A stretch of 64,000 nucleotides of DNA from Mytilus galloprovincialis (lineage: Eukaryota > Mollusca > Bivalvia > Mytilida > Mytilidae): NCBI RefSeq assembly GCF_965363235.1, contig NC_134838.1, positions 6,887,001 to 6,951,000 on the forward strand, written 5' to 3'. The position numbers and the translations under genes were made by a program. Of this stretch, positions 47,461 through 58,021 are shown piece by piece. The notes beneath the pieces were generated by a model, which worked only from the letters and a program-made list of their open reading frames with translations, ran no database searches and had not been told where the DNA came from. How positions within the stretch are numbered: the first letter of the stretch is position 1; each line of letters starts with the position of its first letter.

Positions 47461-48361
47461 ACATTATTGGAATGAATCGCCGCTTCCGTCCTTCATAGAA
47501 AATGTACGTCGGTCAACGCTTTTACACCTTATCAAATTTACAAAAAAGAAGCTTTAAATTTTTAAATGGTTTTTTATCGCATAGTCAGTAAAGGATCCCT
47601 GTGGGGACATATGGAAGCACAGAGGACTTTTTCTCTCTTTGATCGGAAAAAATATCATTTAGGACGGCATACAATCTTCTCTATATACATTTTTTCTCCC
47701 ATTACACACAACTACACAAACCCCCCTTATTTCTTCGTACCCTGTATCCGCCACTGAGATCAGAAGGAGTATTCTGTCATTCAGCATCCCTGATTCAAAC
47801 AGATGTAAGGATGAAGAATGCATACGTTTAAATTGAAAAGATTTTGCAAAAGAATACAAACATAAAGTACTCTGGTCGTTCTAGTTAGTGCTTTACCAGC
47901 TAGCAAAGTAATTATACATGCACTGGGGGTCTTGTATAATACAAACTTGCTCAAATTTCTTTTATATTTTTCTTTACTTAAATTTAAAAGGCAAGTTGAA
48001 TGATTAATTGACAATGTCATGATTTCAAAATTAAATTGCAGTCTTTTTATCTTTTTGAAAAAATCTGAGATATAAATTAAATCATCTATAGACTCAAGTT
48101 TTTGTAAAAATAGAATTTGTTTTCATAATTTAAAGCCTTTAAATGAACGACTTGGGAAATTATATGTTTAAGTTATGGTCGATATTTCTCTTGTATATTT
48201 TAAAGCTTTATGGAACTGGGAGAATAATATTTTCATTCAAAATTACTTCATATTGACTAAGCTCGGAAAACTATTGATTGGTTTGAATACTAATTTAAAT
48301 ATTTTCAACAAACCATATATGTTTAATTGTTGATCGTACTTTTACTTCTAACGTATCATTG
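47461..48361. other. Intergenic DNA, no gene seen
   Basis: Short ORFs only (47566-47757 and overlapping minus-strand ones), with no domain or splice support. Confidence 0.45.
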
Positions 48362-48378
48362 GTTGCCATGTCAGCAAC
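48362..48378. promoter_or_regulatory. X-box-like double half-site upstream of the Tctex1 gene
   Basis: GTTGCC (48362-48367) and AGCAAC (48373-48378) are both consensus RFX half-sites in inverted arrangement, about 650 bp upstream of the ATG at 49032. RFX factors drive many cilium genes. The spacer here is 5 nt where 0-3 is usual, so binding is uncertain. Confidence 0.3.
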
Positions 48379-49031
48379 AGGACGCTAACATGATGTATTT
48401 GTAAGTTCATCATATTATTCCTTCTAATTCTCAAAATCTACGTAAGTTTTTTATATACTATTTGTCAATTATTGATATTAATGGCTTTTTATTAAAAAAA
48501 ATATTCACGTGTGCTTTTTTTTTAACCGTAATGACCCGGGCTTCCTTGTTTTGTATTGTCTATACCTATGTCTCATTATAATTGTTAAAAGATCTTTTAT
48601 CCACTTCAGTAATAGATTCGGCAATTAAAAAATTTAAAGAATTGTCATTTCATCTCAACTTATCAGTTCAAACGATTTTTGAAATATGATAAGTTGAATC
48701 TTTTAAACCTATACCATAATCATAACTGTCAAAACAAGTGGCAGAATTTCAAAATAATGAATAGTAATTACTTTAAGTGTTTTAAATCTCCAAATAGTCT
48801 TACTTATTTTCTTATTCAGTCCTTTCTTTGTGCGCCTGAGTATTCTTATTCCACTTATAAGTAAACACAAGCTTAATACAATGTTTATTACGATCTTGTG
48901 TATTTCAGGTGTTAAGGAATATAATTGTGCATTGATCTAAAAACCGCTTGGATACGCTTCTACGAAATTGTCTTTTATATTTATACATGTGAATGTGGAT
49001 TGTAATACTTATTTGTTGACATATTTCGAAA

Positions 49032-49646
49032 ATGTTGAAAAGACTTCAAGCTGCAGCTGCAGCAACGCAGGAAGCGGAGTTGGAGAGAAAGGCCGTAACT
49101 CCAAATGAAAAAGTAAGGAGTCCTTCGATAGCCGATTCCTCAGAGCGAAAGAAGAGTATCATGGGTCCCCGTCAAAGCACCGCAGGACCATCACTTATAG
49201 GACTTATGGCATCACGAAGATTTGCAAAGAAACTTTCCATGAAAGCTCTCGGGAATCGCAAAGCGTCATCCATAGCTACTGTGCCTCTACCAGAAATGGA
49301 ACCTACTTACAGGATGGAGCCAAGAGTTAAGTTCAATATACAGGACGTAAAGGACATTATAGAAAACGTTTTAAACTCTAGGTTAAACGGAATGAAATAT
49401 AGTGCAAGGCTTACACCAAAAATAGGCAAATCTTTGTCAGATGAAATCAAAGACCGAGTCAAAGGTCTAAATTTGGATAGATATAAGATTATATGTGTTC
49501 TAACCATCGGACAGATGGGGAATCAAGGTATGATGTTATCTAGCAGATGTACATGGGACGATAGGTTTGATTGTTACGCAACTTCTTCATTTCAAAACCA
49601 AGAGATCTTCTGTTCAGCCACTGTTTATGGAATCTTCAGAGAATAA
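49032..49646 (+). CDS. Tctex1-domain protein, DYNLT4/5-like (204 aa, single exon)
   Basis: Probable light-chain-type subunit or adaptor of dynein or axonemal complexes. The first ~90 residues are a basic, Ser-rich, probably disordered tail with an Ala/Glu-rich helix-like start (residues 5-19) and the motif GPSLIGLMASRR (52-63) shared with the paralog at 56416-57063. The Tctex1 domain fills about residues 93-204: TYRMEP, then helices with LSDEIKDRVK (135-144), then RYKIICVLTIG (150-160) and the closing strands through SSRCTWDD (170-177) to TVYGIFRE. An in-frame TGA at 49017-49019 supports the start. RVKF (98-101) fits the PP1-docking RVxF pattern; human DYNLT4 has such a motif, though further N-terminal. 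The gene faces the paralog, with ~6.8 kb of mobile elements between. No convincing poly(A) signal was found soon after the stop. The choice between DYNLT4 and DYNLT5 orthology is open. Confidence 0.88.
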   Translation: MLKRLQAAAAATQEAELERKAVTPNEKVRSPSIADSSERKKSIMGPRQSTAGPSLIGLMASRRFAKKLSMKALGNRKASSIATVPLPEMEPTYRMEPRVKFNIQDVKDIIENVLNSRLNGMKYSARLTPKIGKSLSDEIKDRVKGLNLDRYKIICVLTIGQMGNQGMMLSSRCTWDDRFDCYATSSFQNQEIFCSATVYGIFRE

Positions 49647-49649
49647 GAT

Positions 49650-50915
49650 GGATACTCAGTGAAGTTAGTTTTAGAAGTTTCAAAATTATACTGAACAATA
49701 TTTCCTGGTCGTATTATGAAAAAGGTCAGACATGACTCATCGTTGCCTGTTAGTAACGGTGAAGTTCCATGCAGGAGCTAGTGACAAATATTACAATGTT
49801 AAGTTTTTATTGGGGTATGTAAATTGCATTTGTTGTTTTGTTGTATTGTTTTGGTACAACTAATCTACTTATAACATTGAGATGGGTATACAGTGTAAGT
49901 TCATTGAAGGAACAACTCGTAGTATCTTTCATTTTTATTTTCGAAACGTATTTAAAGTTTTGTTTTGTGACACGTACAATATGAGAAGAATAGCAAGATC
50001 AGAGACTGGCTTGTATTGGGGATTGACGATCGATATATTCCAATAGTCGTGTGTATTCCGTTAGTAGATTTACATTCCTCAATATGTATACATCATGAAT
50101 CAAGATAATATTCCGTTATACCCCCGCTTCGAATTAGGTATATATTGTTTCTAGTACCTCTGTCTGTCCCTTTGTCCGTCCATCCCGTGAAGTTCAGTCG
50201 CATTTTTGTTAGAAATTTACAACTCAGAGCTTCCTGGAATTTGTAATCAGGCTTCATGTAAGTATGCTGTACCGTGTAATGTAGTTTCTGATGAGTCATA
50301 GGTCCTCAACCCTCTGTTATCAGCATACTTATATTTTCCAACAAATAATTTCAATCATTGAAATTTCCATTGCTATATAAACATGGAAAGTTCACAACGG
50401 GAAAATGAGTAATGTATTTCGTCGTGAAACGTTTTCAAGCGTTCATCTGTGTCTTTTAATCTTAATTCTAATAATACTGGGACCTTGCGCTGATACTTAG
50501 GAGGTACAAACATTGTTTATATAGTCGTGTGATCATACTGCCTGAAGGTTGAGGACTTTGTTTGCGAATGGATGTATGGAACATGATATACACTAGATAT
50601 ATCCAATTTAAATGTTGAATTGTTATTATGAATACATATAGTCCTTGATTTTTGTTTGCTGCTGCTATAGTTAGAAATGTATACACATTTTAGATACTAA
50701 ATAATGAAACTCTTCTTTAGTTCAACCTTTTTATTGTAGAAGATTTATAAGTTTATTATTTAATCCAAAAATATAAAGGAAATAATCTCCTTTATAAATA
50801 TATATATATATATATTTATAATCTTAATGTAGTTCATCGTATGTAAATTATTAAATATTTTATTTACGACTACTTGTTGCCAAGTTTGTCTTTAAGCATT
50901 TGAACTAAGACACCT
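49650..50915. other. 3' flank of the Tctex1 gene, with a repeat fragment
   Basis: At about 50106-50310 there is a piece of a 'TATACCCCCGCTTCG...GTCCGTCC' bivalve repeat. An (AT)n run is at 50798-50815. No canonical AATAAA was found between the stop and 50915. Confidence 0.5.
50106..50310 (+). repeat. Bivalve dispersed repeat, 'TATACCCCCGCTTCG' family
   Basis: It starts GTTATACCCCCGCTTCGAAT and contains CTCTGTCTGTCCCTTTGTCC, then a region ending AGGTCCTCAACCCTCTGTTA. Related fragments are at 10085-10200 and possibly 55400-55560. Confidence 0.5.
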
Positions 50916-52844
50916 CAGTCGGAAACCAGGTTGAAATAGAACAAAAGAATCGAAGCTCTTGGTTAGAGAAGGCGATAAATGCTTACTCTAATGTTTACTA
51001 TAGTGACAAAAAAATTAAAAGTTAATAAAAACAAACAAAATTACAATTTTCTTCTCAATTACGAAGTGTTTTATTTTAAAACACCATTTGCATAAGTTTT
51101 CAATTTATTTAGTACATAGTTAAGCAGAACAATTATATATCAAGTCGACGACATGGGTATCTTTCAAGTTGGATGTGTTCGAATAGCTATTTTTTTTACC
51201 GAAAGTACTTGACGACAGTCTTTCAAGTTGGATGATGAAAATGCATATTTTCGAAAAATTATATTTTTTTGTGTGTGATAACCAGGGTTTATAGTCCTCA
51301 ACCACTAAAAAAAATCTAGTCTGCCCTTCCACGAAATATTTAATTAGAATTTCTTTAAATGTTTATGAATTTTCGAAAATTCCACCTGACAACCGATCAG
51401 ACAATTGTTTTAAGTTGAATCAATGCAGACAAGATCATTAACTGATGCTCATTAGCTAGTTGATACATTTGTCTTTTAAAATACAACTGACATATAAGGA
51501 TCGTAATGGTGCAATGTCGATAAATTTATCGGTTTCCGAGAGCAAAATTGTCAGCGCGTCATCCCTACAATGGGTTCCATTTCTTCGATTGAGAAAATGA
51601 ACTGGTGTAATGGGGAGATAATTTTGACGAAGTAGAATCCTGACTGATTTGGCGACCTTGCAGTCAGGATTCTACTTCGTCAAAATTATCTCCCCATTAC
51701 GCCAATTTTGCTCTCGGAAACCGATAAATTTATCCACATTGCACCATTACGATCCTTATATGTCAGTTGTATTTTAAAAGACAAATGTATCAACTAGCTA
51801 ATGCGCATCAGTTAATGATCTTGTCTGCATTGATTCAACTTAAAACAATTGTCTGATCGTTTGTCATGTTTATGAATTTTCGAAAATTCCACCTGACAAA
51901 CGATCAAACAATAGTTTTAAGTTGAATCAATGCAGACAAGATCAACATTTAAAAAAATTCTAATTAAATATTTCGTGGAAGGGCAGACTAGATTTTTTTA
52001 GTGGTTAAAGACTAATAGTGGTCTCGCTAGCCCAAAATAGAAGGGCGCCGCGCCCTGGGTGCCTTCATCGCGCCCTTTATAGTCTATAAACCCTAGTTTT
52101 CACACACAAAAAAATATAATTGTTCGAAGATATGCATTTTCATCATCCAACTTGAAAGACTGTCGTCAAGTACTTTCAGTAAAAAAAATAGCTATTCGAA
52201 CACACCTACTCTGGGTTTTTTTTATTCATTAGATAGGTATTTCACTTGACCCATATATTTCATCTTTTAGTACTGTGATTTTTTTTATGTTATAAAGTCA
52301 ACCTGTAGCTTAGATATATAAACATGATAGAATCTGAAGCGAGACGATGTATGAAATATTCTTGCTTTGTACGATATCAAGACAAAATATTAAACTCAAA
52401 CACGCTCTAACATAAAAAGGTGCACTCAATTTTCTCTTTTCGATACAATTGTTACCGATTTTTTGGAATTTTTTCTTGAGTCACATAATGGAAGGGCAGA
52501 CACGAAAATTACTGAACTAATAGATTGATATGGTTTCCGTCCGTGGTAAATTAAAAAAAAAAAATCGGAGTTATGCATTTTCTACATCCAACTTGAAAGA
52601 TACCCATGTCGTCGACTTGATATCTAATTGTTCTGCTTAACTATGTACTAAATAAATTGAAAACTTATGCAAATGGTGTTTTAAAATAAACCACTTCGTA
52701 ATTGAGAAGAAAATTGTAATTTTGTTTGTTTCTATTAATTTTTAAAAATTTTGTCACTATAGTAAACATTAGAGTAAGCATTTATCGCCTTCTCTAACAA
52801 AGAGCTTCGATTCTCTTGTTCTATTTTAACCGGATTTCCGACTG
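50916..52844. mobile_element. 1.9-kb near-palindromic foldback element
   Basis: The outer ends are CAGTCGGAAA (50916) and its complement ending at 52844. The left arm 50916-51645 pairs with 51662-52844 across a 16-nt loop. The centre is a perfect 39-bp stem (51607-51645 with 51662-51700). The arms agree at most positions over hundreds of bases, so they are young or kept alike by gene conversion. Differences are large blocks: ~55 bp only in the left arm (about 51552-51606), ~80 bp extra in the right arm around 51866-51945, ~70 bp of GC-rich sequence at 52014-52082 and ~380 bp at about 52206-52587. No transposase ORF is present and no clear target duplication was found. Transcription across it would make a long hairpin RNA. 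Confidence 0.85.
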
Positions 52845-52873
52845 CAAATGAAATACAATGTCATCAGTTTTAT

Positions 52874-53207
52874 ATGGTGGCCGGATGCGGCCATTTCCCC
52901 TTTTCGTGTTTTCGCCTCTCACTTTTCCAACGCGAAATCGGGAAATCGGGAAATCGAGAAAGCAAATTCGAGAAATTGAACAATCGAGAAATCGGGAAAT
53001 CGAGAAATCGAGAAATTGGGAAATCGGGAAATCGAGAAAGCATAATTCGCGTTTTTGCTTTCTCGATTTCTCGATTTCCCGATTTCCCTATTTCTCGATT
53101 TCCCTGTTTCTCGATTTCTCAATTTCTCGATCTCGATTTCCCGATTTCGCGTTTGCAAAAAAAACACGAAAACGCGAAAAGGCGAAATGGCCGCATCTGG
53201 CCACCAT
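52874..53207. mobile_element. 334-bp foldback MITE with 9-bp repeats and 8-bp target duplication
   Basis: Inverted ends ATGGTGGCCGGATGCGGCCA and its near complement bound the element. AGTTTTAT flanks it on both sides (52866-52873 and 53208-53215). The interior is two opposed arrays of degenerate 9-mers GAAATCGGG/GAAATCGAG, so the whole folds on itself. An 8-bp duplication is what hAT and P superfamily elements leave, but these ends do not match a signature that I know. Short ORFs on both strands (52858-53244 and others) are the arrays read in frame, with KSRNREIGKS-like peptides. Confidence 0.88.
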
Positions 53208-53291
53208 AGTTTTATGTATATCGAAGCCCTTCATTTTTATCTAAGGAACTGCAAAATCAATGAAAAGGATCGGTGCTGAGTATATATACTA

Positions 53292-53500
53292 CTATGGATT
53301 CGTTTATTTTCGTTGGTACCAATTTTCGTGGATTGCGGAAACTTTTCATTTTCGTGGATATTTGATTTCATGGTTTTGCCAATCAGTGCATACAACTTGT
53401 ACAAAGCCCATAGAAAATTTGAAATTCGTTGAACATTTAAATTCGTGGTTCACCTGTACCAACGAAAATTGGTATCCAACGAATAATAATGAATCCACAG
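53292..53500. mobile_element. TA-flanked MITE of a common bivalve family
   Basis: The ends are CTATGGATTC and GAATCCACAG, each flanked by TA (53290-53291 and 53501-53502), as expected for Tc1/mariner-type insertion. Internal blocks such as TTTCGTTGGTACCAATTTTC and its near complement near the right end give partial palindromy. I recognise the sequence as a frequent bivalve repeat. It is 209 bp and non-coding. Confidence 0.75.
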
Positions 53501-53502
53501 TA

Positions 53503-56270
53503 TCATTATAGGTTGGTGTGATCAATCTATGCAGCAGTGTCACCATTCGGAACAATTACGGAGTAAATTTTATTTTATTGTTCAGAAATTCAGTTGAGAA
53601 TATCTAACTGGATAAAAATAGCTAAACCTCTTCTTTTATGAAATTTACAGGCGCTTGAGTAAAGGATTTCAATATTATAGTATTCCAATATTTGCACCGA
53701 AAGTTCAGTTTGTAAAAAAAAAAAGAAAAATGACGATACCACATACCTGATCATACCTTAGCTAACTCCGATTTTCTTAATTAGTTTTAGCGAATTTTAT
53801 TTGTATTGATAGTGAAATAAGCGATTGTATCGGAGCTAGCGAATTTACTCCAAACTAGAAGTATTAGACAATTGAATATTCAGTGCAAACAACGACACAC
53901 TCGATATATTAATTCTATATCCAAGCGCCTGTGATGACAATATTTGAAATTAAAGCTCGCAACTACGAATTGATCTTATATTTGAAATATGACAATTAAA
54001 TTGAAAAAAAGTCAATAATTAAATTCCCAACACTGACATCTGGAACATTAAAAAAAAAGAATCATAAACCAAGGATGTTATTTTACAAATCTACCTTCAT
54101 GCATTATATGTATGCATGTGTATAACGAAATTTAATCTAAGTAAAAAAAACGTAGAAAATTGTCTTGAGTATACAGGTAAGAACAACTATCAATTGTGCA
54201 GCGGTAAATCGGTTTACCGGTACATTCTGTACTTCATGCTAAATTAAACTGATTTTATTTCAGTGCAGAGATGACCTTGATTCGAAGATCCTTCTCTATT
54301 AGGCTGTTACGTATTCACTTTATTATACTATTTCAATTTTATTCTTTCAAATTTTAAATGCCAGCTGAATGCATTTGAAAAACTAATAGTCCATTTATTG
54401 ACGACAAATGCCAGTTGAACGTTCTGATTTATCTATGTGTATTACATACCAGAAAGTGTCATTATGTGCATATATTTTTCATGTCAATGTTGTCCTAACA
54501 TGTTTTCAAATAACAGAAATTGTTCATATTGAATGTATCTACCGGCCATGAATCACCCTTTCTTTTAAAAGTGTTGTATAAGCTGTCAATGGGAGAAACC
54601 CTCTGAAAATAAAAGGTAGAAAAGTTAAAATGAATAAGATTCCTGTCTGGTAAATATTTTGATCTTTTTCTTCTATAATCATTGTCCCCGACTGGTTTTT
54701 AACAAAATCACCATAGTTCAATAAATCTTTTTTTATAATCATATCTATATATAACTACAGATTTTTTTCTTTTTTGCTATGAATATAACTCTCGAGATAT
54801 AACTGGAAAGCAAATTTTCTATACTATTTGTTTGCTTATGTTACACTCTTAGCGAAGCGTCACTACCATTGCAAGGTATATATAGAATTTCAAAGATTTT
54901 CCCGAAACAACTGCGAGGAAAACCACTTCACAGTTATTTTAAAAAAGATCTTTGAATTCTAGGAGCATAAGAATACGTTTATTTTCAATCAAATGGGCTA
55001 TAACACATGAGCAGAGGCAAAAAATACAATATCATACATTATCTTAGAAAAAGATACAATTTACAAACAGATCGAACATGCATTATAATATAAAACGTCT
55101 AAATTATTCTCTAGCGAGGTAATTATATATCGTTACATTACCAATTTGCATCCGTTTTGAATGAAAGCAGAGGAAATAGTTTTTTGTTTAGAAACTAAAC
55201 AATTCATATTTTTATAAATTACCATTATGCACGTCTTTCAACATAGCTCAACATACTCAAGTATACACAAAAACACAAACGTTATCCTGAAACACTCAAA
55301 ACATAAATGATAATGACAGAAAATGATGTCTTAACGAATGTTTATAGTCCTTTTCCTGTTGAGTCTAATTACTCTCTATCAAAACATATGTTTTAAAGCG
55401 GTGGTATATCGATGGAGAGTCCGGCCGTTCGTCTGTTTGTATGTACTTCTGTTCACATGTCTGACCGTCCGTTCGTGTGACCTTCTGTCCCATATTTCTC
55501 TGAATACCGACCCCTTCGATATTGGACAACGCCGTATACAGTGTACACTTCGACATACGACATACGACTTAAAACTTATCGCCAAGAATCAATTGCACCC
55601 TCTTCTGCCTCTTTAGATATACAGTAAAGAATATTCCATGGGATGCTCACAAACCAGAACAAGTAAACAAAAGACGGAAAATTTAGAAAGCAGGGTAAAA
55701 ATGTGCTCCCGAATACGAAGCTATAGCTAATGAAACTACAGCTGGCGTTGGGATTGAATACTGTTGCTCGAGAAAACAAAACAAGTGTTGAAAGCAAAAT
55801 CTTGTGTATGGTGCTGCAAAGAACAGGATGTTGTATGTTTAAATATTGTGATTCCTATAGCCCAAAAAGTGGTGCTTGAAAGTGGCGTTAAAACACAGAA
55901 AATCATAAATCAAACGCTCATACACGGCACTTCGTCACCTTGTGCTAAGTTAACATAAAAAGTTTACTTTTTGGTTAATTAACACAATATTCATTTAAAA
56001 TTAACGCAAAATGTTCAGTATTCGTACAGTTCCGTTCCCACGCTTTCAATGAGATGCCAGTGGTTAGAAAAGTATAACATTTAACCATTCATTGTCGAAA
56101 CCTGGCCGTCCATTAAATATCGGTATGCCATCGTCGACTTTATACTCTGGAAAATAATTGGTTACTCTATAAGAATAAAATAAGCAATAACAACACTGTA
56201 CTTTAATTTTCAAACATCCATCTACTTTTCCTCTCGTATGGATCGCACCTGTTATTTTCAATCAATACGT
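53503..56270. other. AT-rich intergenic DNA between the convergent Tctex1 genes
   Basis: No gene was recognised. ORFs near 54539-54742 and 55338-55616 lack domains; the latter overlaps a CTGTCCC/GTCCGTTCG patch that may be a decayed dispersed repeat (55400-55560). Confidence 0.45.
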
Positions 56271-56276
56271 TTTATT
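56271..56276 (-). terminator. Candidate poly(A) signal of the minus-strand Tctex1 gene
   Basis: TTTATT on the plus strand is AATAAA on the minus strand, about 140 nt after the stop codon at 56416. Confidence 0.5.
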
Positions 56277-56415
56277 GACGTCTTGTCGGAAATTGAGAGA
56301 ATAAAGAGTTTTGATTGAAAATAAATTATTAATCATTGTATATAAAATATCATATTTCGTTGTTACAAACTTTGTATCAATACAGTAAACATGTCCGTAC
56401 CTGAACGTCTCTGAT

Positions 56416-57063
56416 TCACTCGAAATAAATTCCATATACAGTAACAGCACACATAATATTGTCTATTTGATAATTGTACACTGCATAGCTATCTAACTTG
56501 TCATCCCAAACAGATCGACTGCAAGTTATAATATCCTGATTTTTCTTTTCCCCAATTACAACAGAGGATATTATTTTGTATCTGTCAAAATGGAGTGCCT
56601 TAACTTTATCACGTATTTCTTCACTAATAACTTTACTCATTACAGCACAAAGTTTAGGGTTATACTTGTATCCTCCCAGTTTGTCACTGACTACACTCTT
56701 AATCACTGCCTCAACTCTCTGTGGGTCGAATTTCTTATAAGGTTCCATACGATATGTTGGCTCACGTCTTATTCCCATTCCAGACAGTCTGGAGCTCATC
56801 ACACTCCCAGTACGGTTATTGTGAATCTTGTTGCTTAGCCTTTTTGCCAACCTTTTAGAAGCCAGTAATCCAACGAGAGAAGCACCTGCAGCGAAACCCT
56901 GTGGGGGAGTTTTCGACGCTGGCGTAGAACTTAAAGCCATACTACTTTCCCGTCTGAACAGTTCTGCATTTGGTGATTTGACTTGGGATTTTCTCAAGTC
57001 CAGTCTTGAACTTTCCTTGCTTAAGGAATCCCCTCCTGAAGATGTCGAAGCTTTACTAAACAT
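56416..57063 (-). CDS. Tctex1-domain protein, DYNLT4/5-like paralog (215 aa, single exon)
   Basis: Same family and probable role as the protein at 49032-49646. The ~100-residue N-terminus is Ser/Arg-rich with a kinase-like site RRESS (37-41) and the shared motif GASLVGLLASKR (60-71). The Tctex1 domain spans about 102-215: TYRMEP (103-108), ISEEIRDKVKALHFD (146-160), RYKIISSVVIG (161-171), CSRSVWDD (181-188) and TVYGIYFE at the end. The position equivalent to RVKF in the paralog reads YKKF here, so the PP1-docking pattern is absent. The frame stays open for about 55 codons upstream of the Met, without another ATG, up to a TGA near 57230; a spliced N-terminal extension is not excluded. An inverted CCAAT box lies about 150 bp upstream. 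The short plus-strand ORFs over this gene are shadows. Confidence 0.88.
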   Translation of the reverse strand: MFSKASTSSGGDSLSKESSRLDLRKSQVKSPNAELFRRESSMALSSTPASKTPPQGFAAGASLVGLLASKRLAKRLSNKIHNNRTGSVMSSRLSGMGIRREPTYRMEPYKKFDPQRVEAVIKSVVSDKLGGYKYNPKLCAVMSKVISEEIRDKVKALHFDRYKIISSVVIGEKKNQDIITCSRSVWDDKLDSYAVYNYQIDNIMCAVTVYGIYFE

Positions 57064-57229
57064 TGTCCCTAAAATCTGTTCAATTCTTCTCCTTATCCAA
57101 GATGTATGAAATTGGAGAAATGTATCCGGATGTATTAAATGTTTATTGGGAACAAATCGATATGTTTCACTAAATATGTATCGATCCTGGCTAGATGTCT
57201 TTTGTCCGCAGTGATTGGTTCAATGTCAA

Positions 57230-58020
57230 AGAAGATGAAAGTGTTTATAGCCGATCAATCTTACTTTTATGTATCTTTTTATTCAGTGAATTCGCACCAA
57301 TACACAATGACAAATATATTAATCTAGTAAGGGTCCCATGGAGTTAGAAAATCACAAATTCGATTCTTATGTTAATGAAAGTGGCTATGGAATCCAAATT
57401 GTTGAAGGATACACACAAAATGAAGTAAATTTGGATGTTTAGCTGTATAAATATAAATATTTTGCAATATAAATGCCAATTAAATCCCAAGTATTGAAAG
57501 TTTAAATTTTGATATTTACACAGAAAACAATACTGAGAGCTATTAAAGCCAATTAAGATGATACTTTAAAAATTGAAATTTTTAAGTCGGAATAAATTAT
57601 TGATAATTGTAAAGAAAATACAGTATAGAATACCTTTTAAGATATAAGGATTAAATTTATTCGCCACAGTTCTACTTCCAGTATTTGACAAAAATCACGA
57701 AGTATCAATAATTAAATCTCTCTAAAATCTCGATATTTTAATCCCCTTGGAGTCTGTTCTATAACAAATATTACACGTTTGTATACATACGTTTTTCCAC
57801 TTCCATGATTTTGCAAGGTATATACAAAAATATTGGTATACTGAAGGAGGTATAAGCTGAATCACCTAGACTAAACAAGGGTCACTGGAGAACTCGTTTA
57901 ACTTTTATTGTTATTCTTAAACTGTAATTGTGTTCTTGAATTGCTGTTTCATTGACGCATACCCCGGTTTTGACATCTATTTTGTTTTGTTTATTATTAA
58001 TTTAGCATACCGGTATATGA
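57230..58020. other. AT-rich 5' flank of the minus-strand Tctex1 gene
   Basis: No further exon or conserved block was recognised. Around 57940-57985 a short GTTTCATTGACGCATACCCC piece resembles the 36.8-kb repeat. Confidence 0.45.
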
Positions 58021-58021
58021 T

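Noticed and set aside
52858..53279. Arg/Ser-rich (RS-like) proteins encoded over the 9-mer arrays
   Set aside because: They lie inside a foldback MITE with target duplications, and both strands are open because of the short repeats.
56590..57109. Plus-strand ORFs over the minus-strand Tctex1 gene
   Set aside because: Antisense shadows of a clear coding sequence.
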